Notes under the pieces: model-generated
Seen by the model: the letters and a program-made list of their open reading frames with translations, nothing else
Databases searched by the model: none
Told to the model about the DNA's origin: nothing
Translations under genes and position numbers: made by a program
In this document: piece after piece, positions 1 to 11,422 of the stretch
How the letters are laid out: each line of letters opens with the position of its first letter
How positions within the stretch are numbered: the stretch's first letter is position 1
From: Maylandia zebra
Taxonomy: Eukaryota; Chordata; Actinopteri; Cichliformes; Cichlidae
Length of the DNA stretch: 64,000 nucleotides
Reading direction: 5' to 3'
Assembly (NCBI RefSeq): GCF_041146795.1
Contig: NC_135180.1
Span: 34,092,794-34,156,793 of the forward strand

Positions 1-1245
1 TTTACAGTATACTCAAAAACTACATGTTGCCCTGGTCCTGTAGCTGCAAAATCAGTCCAGACATTACCGCTCCATCACTGTGTTTGACAGTTGGTATGAG
101 GTGTTTGTGTTTGGTTTTCACCAAATGTGAGGTAGTCCATCTCCACTTCGGGCATGTCTGCCCAAAAAGACATTCTTTAGATATTAAAGATATTCTTTAG
201 AGAGCTGTTTACTAATATGTGCATGGAAATGTTCAAGTATACATTTCTTTTGTGCAAAAGTTATGTGTATACACAAAATTAATATGGAATTTATTAAACA
301 TGAGAAAAGTGGTCGATGTTGTAAGACAAAAGTCTACGCATCTATGGCAAGAAAGCAGGGCCAACTGAAAATGGAAACAATTGCACCCAAAGAGAAAGCC
401 AGAAAAGTTGAAAAAGCTTTCCAAAGTTAGGCCTTCATCACTTTGTTCTAACTGTGTTCATACATTTTGAACCAATTTGGTATAAAAGACTGATTTGGCA
501 TGATATGTTTGAATGAATTTGTGTGCAGGCATTCTTACTAAATGAGAACCTTTGTTCCAGAGGCCTTGTGATTTGTTCAGATGCAGGTTTTCAAACCTAA
601 GCCATGCTGCCATGTTATTTTTAGAGAGAACAGGCTTTCTCCTGGCAACCCTTCAAAACAATCATACTCGTTCAGTCTTTGTCCAATTGTACTGCCATGA
701 ACTGGAACATTTAACATGCTGAGGAATGAAATGTAACATTTAACAGGCTGAGGACTGGTGTATTTTGAATGGTGCTTTTTTTTATCTCAATTTTAATTTG
801 TCTTAACATTGACGTTGGGGTGAATGTACTGGAACATTTACTGGCAGCTGTCTTCAATGTTTTCCTTTTGCGAATACGGTAATCTTTCTCCTAGTAGAAT
901 GATGGATTTCATCTTGTTTGGAAATAGCTTCATAACTCTTTCCAGAACAGTAGGAAACAATAATTGCTTCTCTGAGATCATTGGTGCACGCACCTGAATG
1001 CACCAGACCTGCAAACTACCAAAACCTCTGCTTTTATAGAGGTGGTCACACTTATTGATGATCAGTTAATCAAGTGTATTTGATCAGCAGCTCCTGTGTG
1101 CTACTTACCCTCTTAAGCCTTATGGAAATATTAAGGCTGTATTTAATTTTTCCTTCTGCATTTTGGTTGAGTTTTGGTTAAAAAATAATAATAACACTAT
1201 GCCATGTAATGTTCATCTATCCAAATGTAAGACCAATTTTATGTA
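1..1245 (-). mobile_element. Tc1/mariner-like transposon fossil (transposase on minus strand)
   Basis: Read on the minus strand, about 550-720 and 20-175 give degraded pieces of a Tc1-type transposase: the stretch around 'RKPVLSKNNMA', then the region leading to the middle catalytic Asp, then a 'VKH...GAVM' stretch. The stops and frame changes show it is dead. The outer part (about 1020-1245) matches the untranslated end of a common fish Tc1-like family, as I remember it. About 380 bp (roughly 175-550) without similarity interrupts the transposase. The other end lies off the window. It sits in a ppp1r13l intron just downstream of the ankyrin exon at 1420-1553. Confidence 0.75.
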
Positions 1246-1419
1246 AATCTTTTGAACTGAAATAGGCTGTACCTTTTGTCCACATGGCTGTGCAAACAAG
1301 GAGTAATGTTGTGTTCTGAAATAAGTTATATGAACTAGTTACACAAAGGCTTTTACAGGAGACAAACATAAGAGGAAATAAGAGAAAGAGGATGTATACA
1401 ACAGTAAACAAATATTTAC

Positions 1420-4400
1420 CAGCCATGGCTGTCAGGTGCACTGACATTAACTCCAATCCGAACCAGGAAGTCCACGATATCGTGATGCCTAAAGCAGACG
1501 GCATTATGAAGGGCAGTGATGCCTTCTTCATTTGGTTGGCTGGGATCACTCATCTTGGAAAAGCATTTTACACACAGTAGATTTGTCAGATTAAATGTGA
1601 TTTATTTCCACCCACCATTTAAACAAATTGCAGACATAAAACAAATAAGATTTGCATTTGTTGTAACCAGTTTATCCACTCTGACATTCGTTTAGCATGA
1701 CTGTCAGCATTTCTTTCTAAAATAGGAGTTGAAGCTATTGTGCTGACTGGAAGACTCAGAGATGAGCTGAAAAACAGAACGCATACTCAGCATGTGTTCC
1801 TTCAGAAAACTAAAGTTAAACATAAAACATTTTTTCACAATTTTCAGTACTTCTTAATGTCTAAATACGGCACTGGAGCAGGAAGTCTGTCACTTCACTG
1901 TTGCAGTCCAATAAACTGTATTTAGGCTGCTGATGTAAGCTAAAGAAGTGGAAAAAAAATAATATAACTATTATGGGCAGCCCTCGGAGATCATGCTATT
2001 TTCTTGAAATACATCCAAACCTTGCTGCCTGCACAGTTTATGTCTGGACTTTGCTAAGTGAAGTTCTCTTTAAATTCTTAACATAATTAAGCTAGCGATA
2101 GAGATAGAGAGATAGAGCTAGTATACATACCTCCTGGACAGCTTTCTGCACTGTGTCCAGGTCTCCAGCTAAAGCTCCATCAAGTACAAGCACCAGCGGG
2201 CTAAGCCGAGCCCGCCTGCCAGAATTTTTGCGCTTTCGATTAGGCAGGCGCAAAATTGAACGGTAATTCTGCACAAAAAACAGAATATCAGTTTGTATAA
2301 AGCCAAACACTTGGCTGCAGAAGATTGCATTCCACCTTTTAAAACATTAGACGCTATTGTTATAATTGTTATTGTTGTTAAATACTTACTTTGTCATTTT
2401 TAATGAGAGTGGGTGTCTTAGGTGGAGGGGGAGGGGGTAAAGCACTGTCCTCCCCATCTGATGAGCTGCTACTCTCACTACCTTTGTCCGCCTTGTTATG
2501 GTATTCCTTGCGAAAGAGCTTGTTGATAAGATGTTTGTACTGGTTTGGTTGGTAATGCGAGGGCTTCTTCAGGGGCTTTGAAAGGTTCACAGAGCCCCTC
2601 CTCTTCAGGGCTCTGGGAATTTCTGCCCTGATGCGCAGGACCTCCTCTATGACAGGGGTCACATGGCTCTGGGCATCAGGCGCCACCACTGGTTGCAGCG
2701 TGGTGGGGCTTAGGGGCCGAGGAGGTTGCTGATTGGTGCCCTCGGTCTCCACACTACCCTCTGATATGGCAGGATTCTCCAAATTTACAGGATTCTGCTG
2801 AGCAGATACCAACCGCTCTAACTCTGCATCTATATCCGCTGGGTTCAGCACTACAATCATGGATAAAAATCACCATTTATAAGACAGAGATTCATAAACC
2901 ATAGTGAGGAAGTGTTTGCTAATGTAAAATGTGTTTTACCGTCACTGTATAGAGCTGGCTGCCACAGCTCAGGTGGCTTCAGTTGTGGCTGAACTGCAGG
3001 AGGCTGGAAGAATTCCTTTGGGACGGGTACAGCAGGTTGGTAAGGTGACATGTCACTTTGTCCTCCAACCACTCTGGGTTGGGGGGCTATCATTGCTCCC
3101 CAGTAAGGATTTTGAAGGCGCATGATGACAGAAAGAGGAATGGGTTTATGCTGGCGGGACTGAGTTGAATTGGGAGGAATAGAAATACGGGAGATGGGCT
3201 GAGACTGGTAAGGGGAGTGAGACTGAGATGGTGGTACTGCAATACGTGCATTACGGGGGAGGGATCCACTGGAAAACTGAAGAGTATTAGAGAGACGATC
3301 CTGTAACAGAAGAAACAAAGAAGGGACACTTTTTTTCCTTTTATTTCAATGGAGGAAGTAATTTGGGGGGTTTTCGTGTTGCAATTCTTTTTCATTAAAC
3401 TGGACATTTTTCTGTCCCACAGAAGACAAAAAATGCAGTATTACAAAAAACATGCTCTGAATTGAAATCAAGATTTTTAGGAAAGGTGCATCCTGTTCAC
3501 TAATGTTGGGATCAACTTTTTCTTCTCTATGAAAAAACAAGGAAATAGAGTAATTTGCATATCTGAAGTTTCTCATGAACTGCAGTCTGGAAGCAGATTC
3601 ATTGGAATTAAAGCGTCGAGATACACAAAAGCCATACAAACAAGTTTCATCTAGTATTACTATTTACTTTTATGGGGCTTGGAGCTGGAGAAGGGCCATC
3701 GAGGTTGGATTCTTTCCAATTTGGATTTGGCATAGTTGACCGCAGCCACTCTGTCTCTGTAACAGCAAGGTTAAAAAACAAAAAGAACAACAACAAAAAA
3801 AACTTGCTTAGATTACTTGCAGAGACTCATTCCAGAAATTCACTTTAAATGGTCATAAAACCACTAACTGTCATAAGTGTGATGAGGCTTCCTTTCATAA
3901 GACATGTCCAGATCTGTCTCATTCCACTTGCCAGGACTCTTCTGCCATTGCACAGCCTCGTCTGAGATTGTGGGAGATAAAGCAACAAAAATATGAGCAA
4001 AGGAAAAACAAAAATAGAGCAAGTGTGCTAGAAAGTTAATAAGCTTACAGACCAGTATTATTTTTTATAACATTTTCATGCGTTTGTTTTTTATAACTGA
4101 AAGAACACTGTGACACGTCTACTTTTAGATTTGCTTTCATGTTCAGAAAGTGAGTCTGTTTTTTATCTATTTATCTATCTATTTTTTTTTATCTTGTTGA
4201 CTAAGAAGCACTTTTTCAGCCACACTTTAATAACATCTCTACCCAACACACCCCTTTATTTAATCAGACAATATTTGAATTGTTACATCTCAAATCCTGA
4301 CTTATATCCAGATATGTTGAGGTAATTTAATTTGACTTGTTGGGTAGTTGCTCACCTAGTTTCTTAATAAAATGTATTAAAATTACTACAAAGGTAATAA

Positions 4401-5643
4401 AGTAAAATGAATTTCATGATAATTAAGTTTAAATGTCCTGAAAATGAAAACTTTACCTTGTTGCCTGGAACTGCTAAAATTTCTGGGAAGCGTGCTGGAC
4501 ATTGGATAATTGGCAGACAATGGAGAAGGGCTTCTGTCGAATCGAGGCGACCTTGGACGCATCTGGCTGCTGTCATAAGGTCTGAGCAAATTGGAATGGG
4601 CTGAAGCTGATGGTTCCAAAGTAACAGCCTTTGAGTTTGGAGCAGGGCTTCTATCAGTGGAGCTAACTGAGCTTCGTGGGCTCTTGTCATAATGAGGCAA
4701 AGAATTATACTTCGTGTTTTGAGCTGAATGGCTGTAACTATGGTGGACGATGTCAGATCCATGTGCACTTCTTTGGAGCTTTGGGGATGATAGTGGGCTT
4801 GGTGGGAATACGGGGGAGGATCTGGTATTATTATTGTTAGAACTGACAGAGTCAATGGGACGGAAGGATGCTGAGCTTGTGGAGTAAGCTGAAGAGCTGG
4901 GGGATCCATTACTGCTGCCACCGGATGCCTGTTTAGTAGTGGAAGTGCTGGAAGACCAACTGGACTGAGGCTGCTCTCTGGAGATACTGGAGGTGGCCTA
5001 CAGAAAAAAAGAGATATGGATATCACTGCGTTTTGTTTTGTTTTAAACACAAACATGTCAACATGTTTTTGTTGGCATTCAACTACATCTGTACAAGGGT
5101 GTGTTTGAAAGAGTGCAAGTGAATTTGAATGAAAGTTTTTATTTTGGTCTGTGTTCACACATTTACAAAAAAATCAGGACAAGGAAAGCCCCTCACTGGC
5201 AAATTTAATTTAGAAACAGAGGAAAGGAAAAAACAAATAAATCAACCACTGCCTTGATATTTCCACCCATGTTGCACACTTTGAAGGACTACAAAATGTA
5301 ACTATTATAAACTAGTGCAAATTAACAGCTAAAAGAGGGAAACTAGTACTACATGTGTGTGTATGAGTGAGTACCTGTGACTTAGACTCTGTGTTGTTAT
5401 TGCTGGTGGAGGCCTCCTGCAGCAAGGAGTTAAACTCTTTGGATAACTCGTCTGCTGTAGCGAGTGATGCGCTCAGATCATCATTCATGGTCTGGACTGA
5501 ATATAAACCGCAAATGTACAAAACTCAATTAGCAGAGGATATTATTCCCACATGTACAAATATACACAGAGCCAAGTGGAAAAGTTAAACATTAGTGGAA
5601 ACTCACACAGCATGCTGCTCCCAAAACTTGTTTGAGAACTCAT
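1420..5643 (-). CDS. ppp1r13l: ppp1r13l, iASPP / RelA-associated inhibitor (3' end off-window)
   Basis: Inhibitory ASPP family member, which binds p53-family proteins and NF-kB p65 through its C-terminal ankyrin-SH3 module. Coding exons on the minus strand: 5643-5607, 5496-5375, 4997-4457, 3961-3869, 3756-3668, 3300-2940, 2850-2390, 2268-2131, 1553-1420. Phases are continuous, giving 658 codons plus 2 nt. Diagnostic stretches are '[10 protein letters not shown]', '[11 protein letters not shown]' and '[16 protein letters not shown]', then the ASPP ankyrin start '[17 protein letters not shown]' (about residues 616-632) ending at 'DSHGW'. The N-terminal 350 residues are Ser/Pro-rich with many SP sites and presumably disordered. 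The start is ATG 5643, read as '[19 protein letters not shown]'. The remaining ankyrin repeats and the SH3 domain must lie left of base 1. iASPP rather than ASPP1/2 is inferred from the linker motifs. Confidence 0.9.
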
Positions 5644-5670
5644 GACTCATCAGATAGCAATAACTTGCTC
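5644..5670 (-). other. ppp1r13l: ppp1r13l 5' UTR part of the first coding exon
   Basis: On the minus strand, a pyrimidine-rich acceptor (…gtttgttttcag) ends at 5671, leaving 27 nt of leader before ATG 5643. An out-of-frame ATG lies just upstream of the chosen start (5650-5648). The acceptor implies an untranslated exon farther right; the best candidate is 13497-13620. Confidence 0.55.
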
Positions 5671-7979
5671 CTGAAAACAAACGCCACCTGTTAGGACAGA
5701 AAAAAAAAATCCAAAAAACAAAACACTTCCATCAGCTTACAAGCTTTTTATCATCTTTTTAGAAGAATTAACATTTTACAGGAAATGTTTCTCCTAATAC
5801 TGAACTACACACAGACTTCCTCAAACCCTAATTCACTTTAAATCAACCTTGAAAGTTAGGTTTCATGCAAGATTTACTTTGCTTAGCTCTTCCCTTTCAG
5901 CTCCAAGCTGAAATTACCTTCAGGCAATTTCCAAATAAGCCGAATGCCTGTCATGTCTAAACAAGTCACAATTTCCTGATTACTGAAAGTTCAAAAACAG
6001 AAATATGACATAGTGCACAATTGCAAACATTTATAATGACGTTATAGACATTTGAGCGCCCTTTTAAGTGCTGGTTGCAGGTGTTCATCATACCTACTGA
6101 CTCAACCAAGTTATCTGAGATACCAGGTGCTCAAGCTTAACATCACTTATGACTTATGTTGGAGTGTCAGTTTCAGACAGACAGGCCAGACAGACAGGTG
6201 CAGCACAGCTTCAAGTGTGTGACAAAGTATAGTAATACTAACAACCAGAGAGACGCCGATGCAAGCTGGGCTATTCTGTTAATGAGTTTAAGCCAATAAA
6301 AAAATACGAACAATGAGCTGCGCAGTAATAACCACTTTGCATAGAAGCCTTTGCAAAGGCTTTTTTGTGTATACATTTGGATGCACTACAAAAAGCTGAG
6401 AGTCACCACTGCATGTTTCTCAGTAAACTTAAAACATACATTTATAGTGCATCTTCAGCCTTTAGGTCCAGTAAATATTGTTCATGCAGTAGAAATCTTA
6501 TGAAGACCCTTTAGTTCATGACATTTCTAAAAGTAACTCTGTCATGTTGAAAGCTTAACTTATCACCCTTATCTAATAATTTATATTGTGAGTTCCAGCA
6601 GATTTCCTTTGTGGTTTACGGTTCTTTGTATAGTTAGCCAACTACATTCTGCAGTAGGCAAGTAGATGTTACATGAGCCGCAATGGCTGCTTTCCAATCC
6701 ATAGCTAGTATAAAGCTAGAATGACGGTGAAATTTGATGTTACTAAAGAACATTGTTCAAACTAGTTTACAGTAGTAAGGTGCCAAATTAGTGACACCTT
6801 CAAGAAGCAAGTCCTGTCAGTCAGCAGCCTACCAAAGAACATCAAGACATTTGGACATTTATTTTTGAAGTATTATAAAAATCAGCTTTTATTTCAATGC
6901 TCAGTAGACTTCTACCAACATCTTTGCTGTTGCAAAAGTCTCTCCTGCTATCCAGGACCTACAAGAGTTATAACCATGGAACCCAGTTTGCCCTGCAGGC
7001 AGTGCAACAGTACTGTAGACTGTAACACTATACTGCAAACCACCCAGTTTTACCTGTCCTTACCGTCCTATATTCAGTTTATTGCGACATCCCTAGTTTA
7101 GGCATAATGGGGGGAAAAGGTTGTGACAGAGGACAGATTTATTGAACCTCCTCACTTTCACTCAGATGCTGTTTCCTGATACTTTGATTTTTATTGTGTT
7201 AGACTAGACACAGATTACACATGTACATGACGATGAAAATGAATTTAATACGCATAATGTGTAGGAAAAAATATAAAACATTTTTGGAAATGTTCCTCGG
7301 TTCACTTTTAGTGGTTTAAAGGAGCCAAGCCACTTCCACTAGTCATGAAGAGAGATGCGAGATTGAGCTTCGTAGTCCCCGGTTGTTTAATATTGTTGTG
7401 TTTGTACATAAAGAAACCTTGTCTGGACCAATCTCAACCAGCATTGGTTATGCACACCCTGCTCTACATAATTCTGATTAATTAGAATACCAACTGAAAA
7501 TTAGCCCTGGCCAGAGCAAACAAGGGTTATATGAAGTAACCAATACTAAATTTACAGCAGAATCAGAAAAGTGTTATTCATACTATTTGTCATGCTTTGT
7601 AGCAAGAACTTGTCACATCTCAGTCAGGCCTGGGTGCAGGCTCACATTCCTTACTCCTCCCAGTGAGACATTCTCACACATTAGCACACTTGAACGCTTA
7701 CCACTGTCAACAGCAGCTCACACAAAAAGAGATTGCACTCTTGGTGACTCACAAAGGTCAGGCTGATCACTCATTCACTGAACTCTCTCTTTACTGCCCA
7801 GGATTTTATTCACCCCACCCTTTTTCTTCCTGTGAAACTCTGCATGCCGTTTGGCACCTTTGCTATTTTCTCTTGATTCCGACAATTTTGGCTTTGTGTT
7901 GCCAGAACACTTGAACTTCACTAAAACTAGAACGGAATCATAATTAGATGTTACGTAATTTATTTTTAGATGCATGTAA

Positions 7980-8215
7980 GAAGTCAAGTCAAGTTAAAGT
8001 TTATTTTTCTAGCCCACATAGAACAACCTTTGCTGACCTAAGTGCTGTACAAGGTTACAGAAAATATACACTGGACAAATCCATCACTAAATCAACAACA
8101 AATATACACTGAAAATGATCAAGTAAGACAAAGTAAACAAGACTGTATTTGCATAGAAAAGCCAGGCTACGCTGCTCAACTAGAAGTGAAAACAAGCAAA
8201 GATAAGCAATTTTTT
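7980..8215. repeat. Dispersed fish repeat fragment
   Basis: It begins with a 'aagtcaagtcaagtt…agtttattttt' stretch followed by '…aagtgctgtacaagg'. I recognise this layout ('tttatttatatagcac…aagtgctttacaa') as a very common dispersed sequence in fish genomes. The family is not determined. The right edge is vague and runs into the MITE at 8246. Confidence 0.45.
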
Positions 8216-8245
8216 TTTTAAACAGTGTTTTAAAATGATTTAAAT

Positions 8246-8565
8246 CAGCGGTCCCCAACCCCCGGGCCTCGGACCGGTATTGGTCCGTGAGTCGTTTGGT
8301 ATCGGGCCGCGAGAGTTGAGGCTCAGGTGTGAAAAATATGGTTTTCAGGGTTTTTATCGGTTTTCAGCGTTATTTTGTTATCGTTTTTATCGTTAACTCG
8401 GTTTTCCTGGGTCTTTTCACGTGTGTTATGAATAAATCTTCTTTTTTTCAGTACCGGTACTAGTTTTACTTTGTTGTATTTATCCGCGACACCTTAAAGG
8501 CCGGTCCGTGAAAATATTGTCGGGCATAAACAGGTCTGTGGCGCAAAAAAGGTTGGGGACCGCAG
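8246..8565. mobile_element. hAT-type non-autonomous element (MITE), 320 bp
   Basis: The ends are CAGCGGTCCCCAACC and, inverted, GGTTGGGGACCGCAG: a 15-bp terminal inverted repeat with one mismatch at the CAG/CTG tip. Flanks are ATTTAAAT on the left and ATTTTAAT on the right, an 8-bp target duplication with one mismatch, as expected for hAT transposition. The inside is non-coding. The terminus resembles the vertebrate hAT-Charlie group. Confidence 0.8.
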
Positions 8566-10069
8566 ATTTTAATTACTCTTTTGGGTGTGTTTACGACGTT
8601 AACTTTTCTTATAACTTAGTTTATTGCAAACTAATAAAGCACATTACTGCAGTTAATATAATGACAATATTGAATTATTTCTCTCCTTTCACTTTACTTT
8701 TATTTTGTGTTCTATCATCTTCCATGACATACCTATCATAATAACATTTAGATTCTGGATTTGCCTTTGTTTTTGTGCTATTTTAGTGTTTGTTTTGAGA
8801 TAATCTCTTTCATTTATTTCTCCTTGTTTGTTTCTTTTTAATCACAATAGGTTTCATTTGTTTACTTAACACTTTTATCTTATGCAAGTGTATGAATCTA
8901 AAAAAATAATAAAAAATCTAGACAACTCTGTGTAAAGAAAAAAATGTTTTTAGAAGTGAAGACAGAGATATATAGTCAATAACTTTGTTTGTTGGAACAG
9001 CCAATATCCTTTCAGTTATCACATATAGTATCTCTTGAGGCAATTGTTCCACATTTTAATAGACGTGCTACAGTAAATAAAGATAGAAGCATATGCAAAT
9101 ATGGAAGCGAAAAAACATCAATCATCTAGACGTTTAAAGTGAACTGACAGCTTGTGGCTACTGCAGCTGTGCTGTCGTCTATTTCTGGTTTTGTGTCATG
9201 GTTAGTTTCTTGGAAAACCACATTTTGATTTTCTTGCCAGTGCTTAGACTAGAATGTAGTACAACACAGCAACAATTAGCTCTTTCAAGTGGTGAAGCCA
9301 ACATAAAAGCCACAGGAATAAAATATAAAATGGCACTTGAGAAAACTACTGTCCCCAAAACTACTGGCAGTGCAAAATGTTAAAATTCTGTTAGGACACC
9401 CTGAAAAACAGAGAGAAACTATGGGAAGCACAATGGAAATTTAGAGATTAAAGACAATAATCATTAGCTTTGCAAAATGCTAGGGTGTGTCTAACCAAGA
9501 CTACAAGCAGTCTCTCCCTTTCCCACTCCTTTTAAGTCTTTCGCTAGAAGTTCATGATTACACATCCAATTCTTTAGTTTTATCCTAACTACATATTTCT
9601 ATCTAGGTACTAATTTCCTGCCAGTTCTCTTTCACAATTGTCGGTCCCTCCTTCATATCCTTCCTCCAGAACTTTGGCTTTGTGCTGGCAGAAAACTTGC
9701 AACAGCATGATAAAGCATTCCCTTTATACAACTTCCCTTTGTGGCCTGCTTTTCATTTTTGTTTATCATAAAGTCCTAAAGCAAACATTACCTGTAAGTC
9801 ATCATCAATGAACATACATTTCAATTGCTCTTGCATAGTAAGATTTTAAATACCAAGGCCCTATTTCAGGAAGCCGGTTTAGAAAACTCAGAGTGAAAAA
9901 CGATACTCAGGGTTGAGTAACCCCGAACTGTCCAACTCGGAATATTCGGTTTCAGAAAGGCTGATAACAATTAGTTCAGTCAACGCGGAGTTGCTTTAAC
10001 CCCAAGTTAAGCGCGCGCACGAGGATACATAAAGCCCTGATTAGTGGAGCACAGATTAAGCAAGTCACC

Positions 10070-10430
10070 ATGGAGACGGAGGGAAAGAAGGCGCGGTCAA
10101 TGTATTTTACAGCGCTTGAAGCCGAAATTCTGATGGCAGCATATGCCGATAACATGCAAATTTTGCGGAAAAAAAGTAACACAGCCTCAGCTGCAAAAGA
10201 AAGGGAGCATGCATGGCAAAACATAGCCGACAGAGTCAATGCGTGAGTGTTAATTTAAACATTGATCTAGGGATTTCCACCCATTCAACACGTTATTTTA
10301 TTATATTTATTTTATTTTTTATTTTATACATTTGATTTTGTGATGTGATGTGAGCGCAGGTGCAACCCAACAGGCCCCAAACGTTCCTGGCAGCAAGTAA
10401 AAATGAAATATAAAAATATAGTCCAAACAG
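10070..10430 (+). pseudogene. Harbinger Myb/SANT-like DNA-binding gene, 5' remnant
   Basis: ATG 10070 opens an exon (10070-10242, donor GTGAGT) that joins in phase to 10360-10430 (donor GTAAGG). The protein begins 'METEGKKARSMYFTALEAEI' and includes 'HAWQNIADRVNACNPTGPKR' and 'SWQQVKMKYKNI', the Trp/Lys pattern of the Myb/SANT-like (MADF-like) DNA-binding domain carried by Harbinger elements. There it helps nuclear import of the transposase and binding to the element ends. No downstream exon follows: within about 20 bp the sequence becomes the tail of the oppositely oriented transposase. It is therefore a truncated gene, although the domain itself looks intact. Confidence 0.75.
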
Positions 10431-10446
10431 GTAAGGTGTAATTGTA

Positions 10447-11422
10447 TTATGAGCCATAGTGCTTGGTCTGTTTGTCCCATGTAAATCGATTGCAGTTAGA
10501 GGCTACATTAATTTCCCCTCTGTAAGCACTTATTGAAATTATCTGAGCATTACAAGTACATATTTGCTTACTCTGTATGCTCAAATGTGACCCGTTATAG
10601 CCAACAGAACAAAAAGCGGAGGCCCGAAAAACAGGTGGGGGTCCTCCACCACCACCACTCACAGAGGCTGAGCAGTTGGCTTCTACATTTGTGATAATGT
10701 TGGCAGCATCACATATGATCTTCACAGTGCAGAGAACACAAATTAGCATCCATTACTATGATGAAATAATTTGTTAGTTTGAAATGCTACAGGGAACTAT
10801 GTACCTGTACATTAATGCTGTGGAAAGACTTCCTGTTCACATAGTCTCCTTCATTTACTGAAGGAGCAATGATTGGAATGTGAGTGCCATCTATACAGCC
10901 AATCACGCCTGGGAACCGTGAGAATAAATGTAAAATTTAAGTAGTAGTTCAAGTATCACCACATCATGAATTAAGTTTCGTTCATCCTGATACCTGCAAT
11001 TTTGTGGAATCCCTCTTTGATAAATCTTGTGGGTCTATGACCGGGGAACACAAACGAGTACAGGAGACGTTTCAGTGCAACTGTAACATTCCTGACTGCC
11101 CGACAGACGGTAGCCTTGGAAACGTGCTCAGCGTCACCAATATTATACAGAAAGCTCCCGTTTGCAAAAAACCGAAGTGCAATACGAATAATATGTACAG
11201 AACTGAGAGAATGTCCGTGATGTGTCACATGAGCAATATTAGGCCTGAGGATGTTATTCAAATAAATTATAGATTGTGCTGAAAAACGTAACGTTCACAC
11301 AGGAAATCATCAGGAAATGATAAAATGTCCGAACGCGCTCTAATCACTCTCTCCCGGCGGAGAGCTCTGCGGAGAATTTGGGCTTCAACATCTACTGGCT
11401 CTTCAAGGAAGGGGCACGCCAT
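10447..11422 (-). pseudogene. HARBI1-type transposase, frameshifted and 3'-deleted
   Basis: Minus strand. It opens at ATG 11422 ('MACPFLEEPVDVEAQILRRA'), then shifts frame by one base near 11290 and continues as 'SIIYLNNILRP…RFFANGSFLY' to 'HKIAG'. A likely spliced exon near 10800-10910 gives '[20 protein letters not shown]', holding the first catalytic Asp of the DDE nuclease. The following exon reads 'IICDAANIITNVEA', but the expected 'GSVHDSRIF' block with the second Asp is replaced by low-complexity Gly/Pro codons. The part with the catalytic Glu is absent. An active product is not possible. Confidence 0.8.

Noticed and set aside
3346..3639. Open frame between ppp1r13l exons 3300 and 3668
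   Set aside because: Exon phases on both sides join directly (phase 0) and the iASPP alignment has no gap here, so it is intron.
4364..5158. 264-codon open frame on the minus strand
   Set aside because: It overlaps the 541-nt ppp1r13l exon in another frame and runs into introns on both sides; the real frame gives the iASPP Ser/Pro-rich segment with matching splice phases.
10447..10749. 100-codon minus-strand frame that could be a novel small protein
   Set aside because: Its middle carries the Harbinger transposase motif 'IICDAANIITNVEA'; the rest is decayed sequence and intron of the element.
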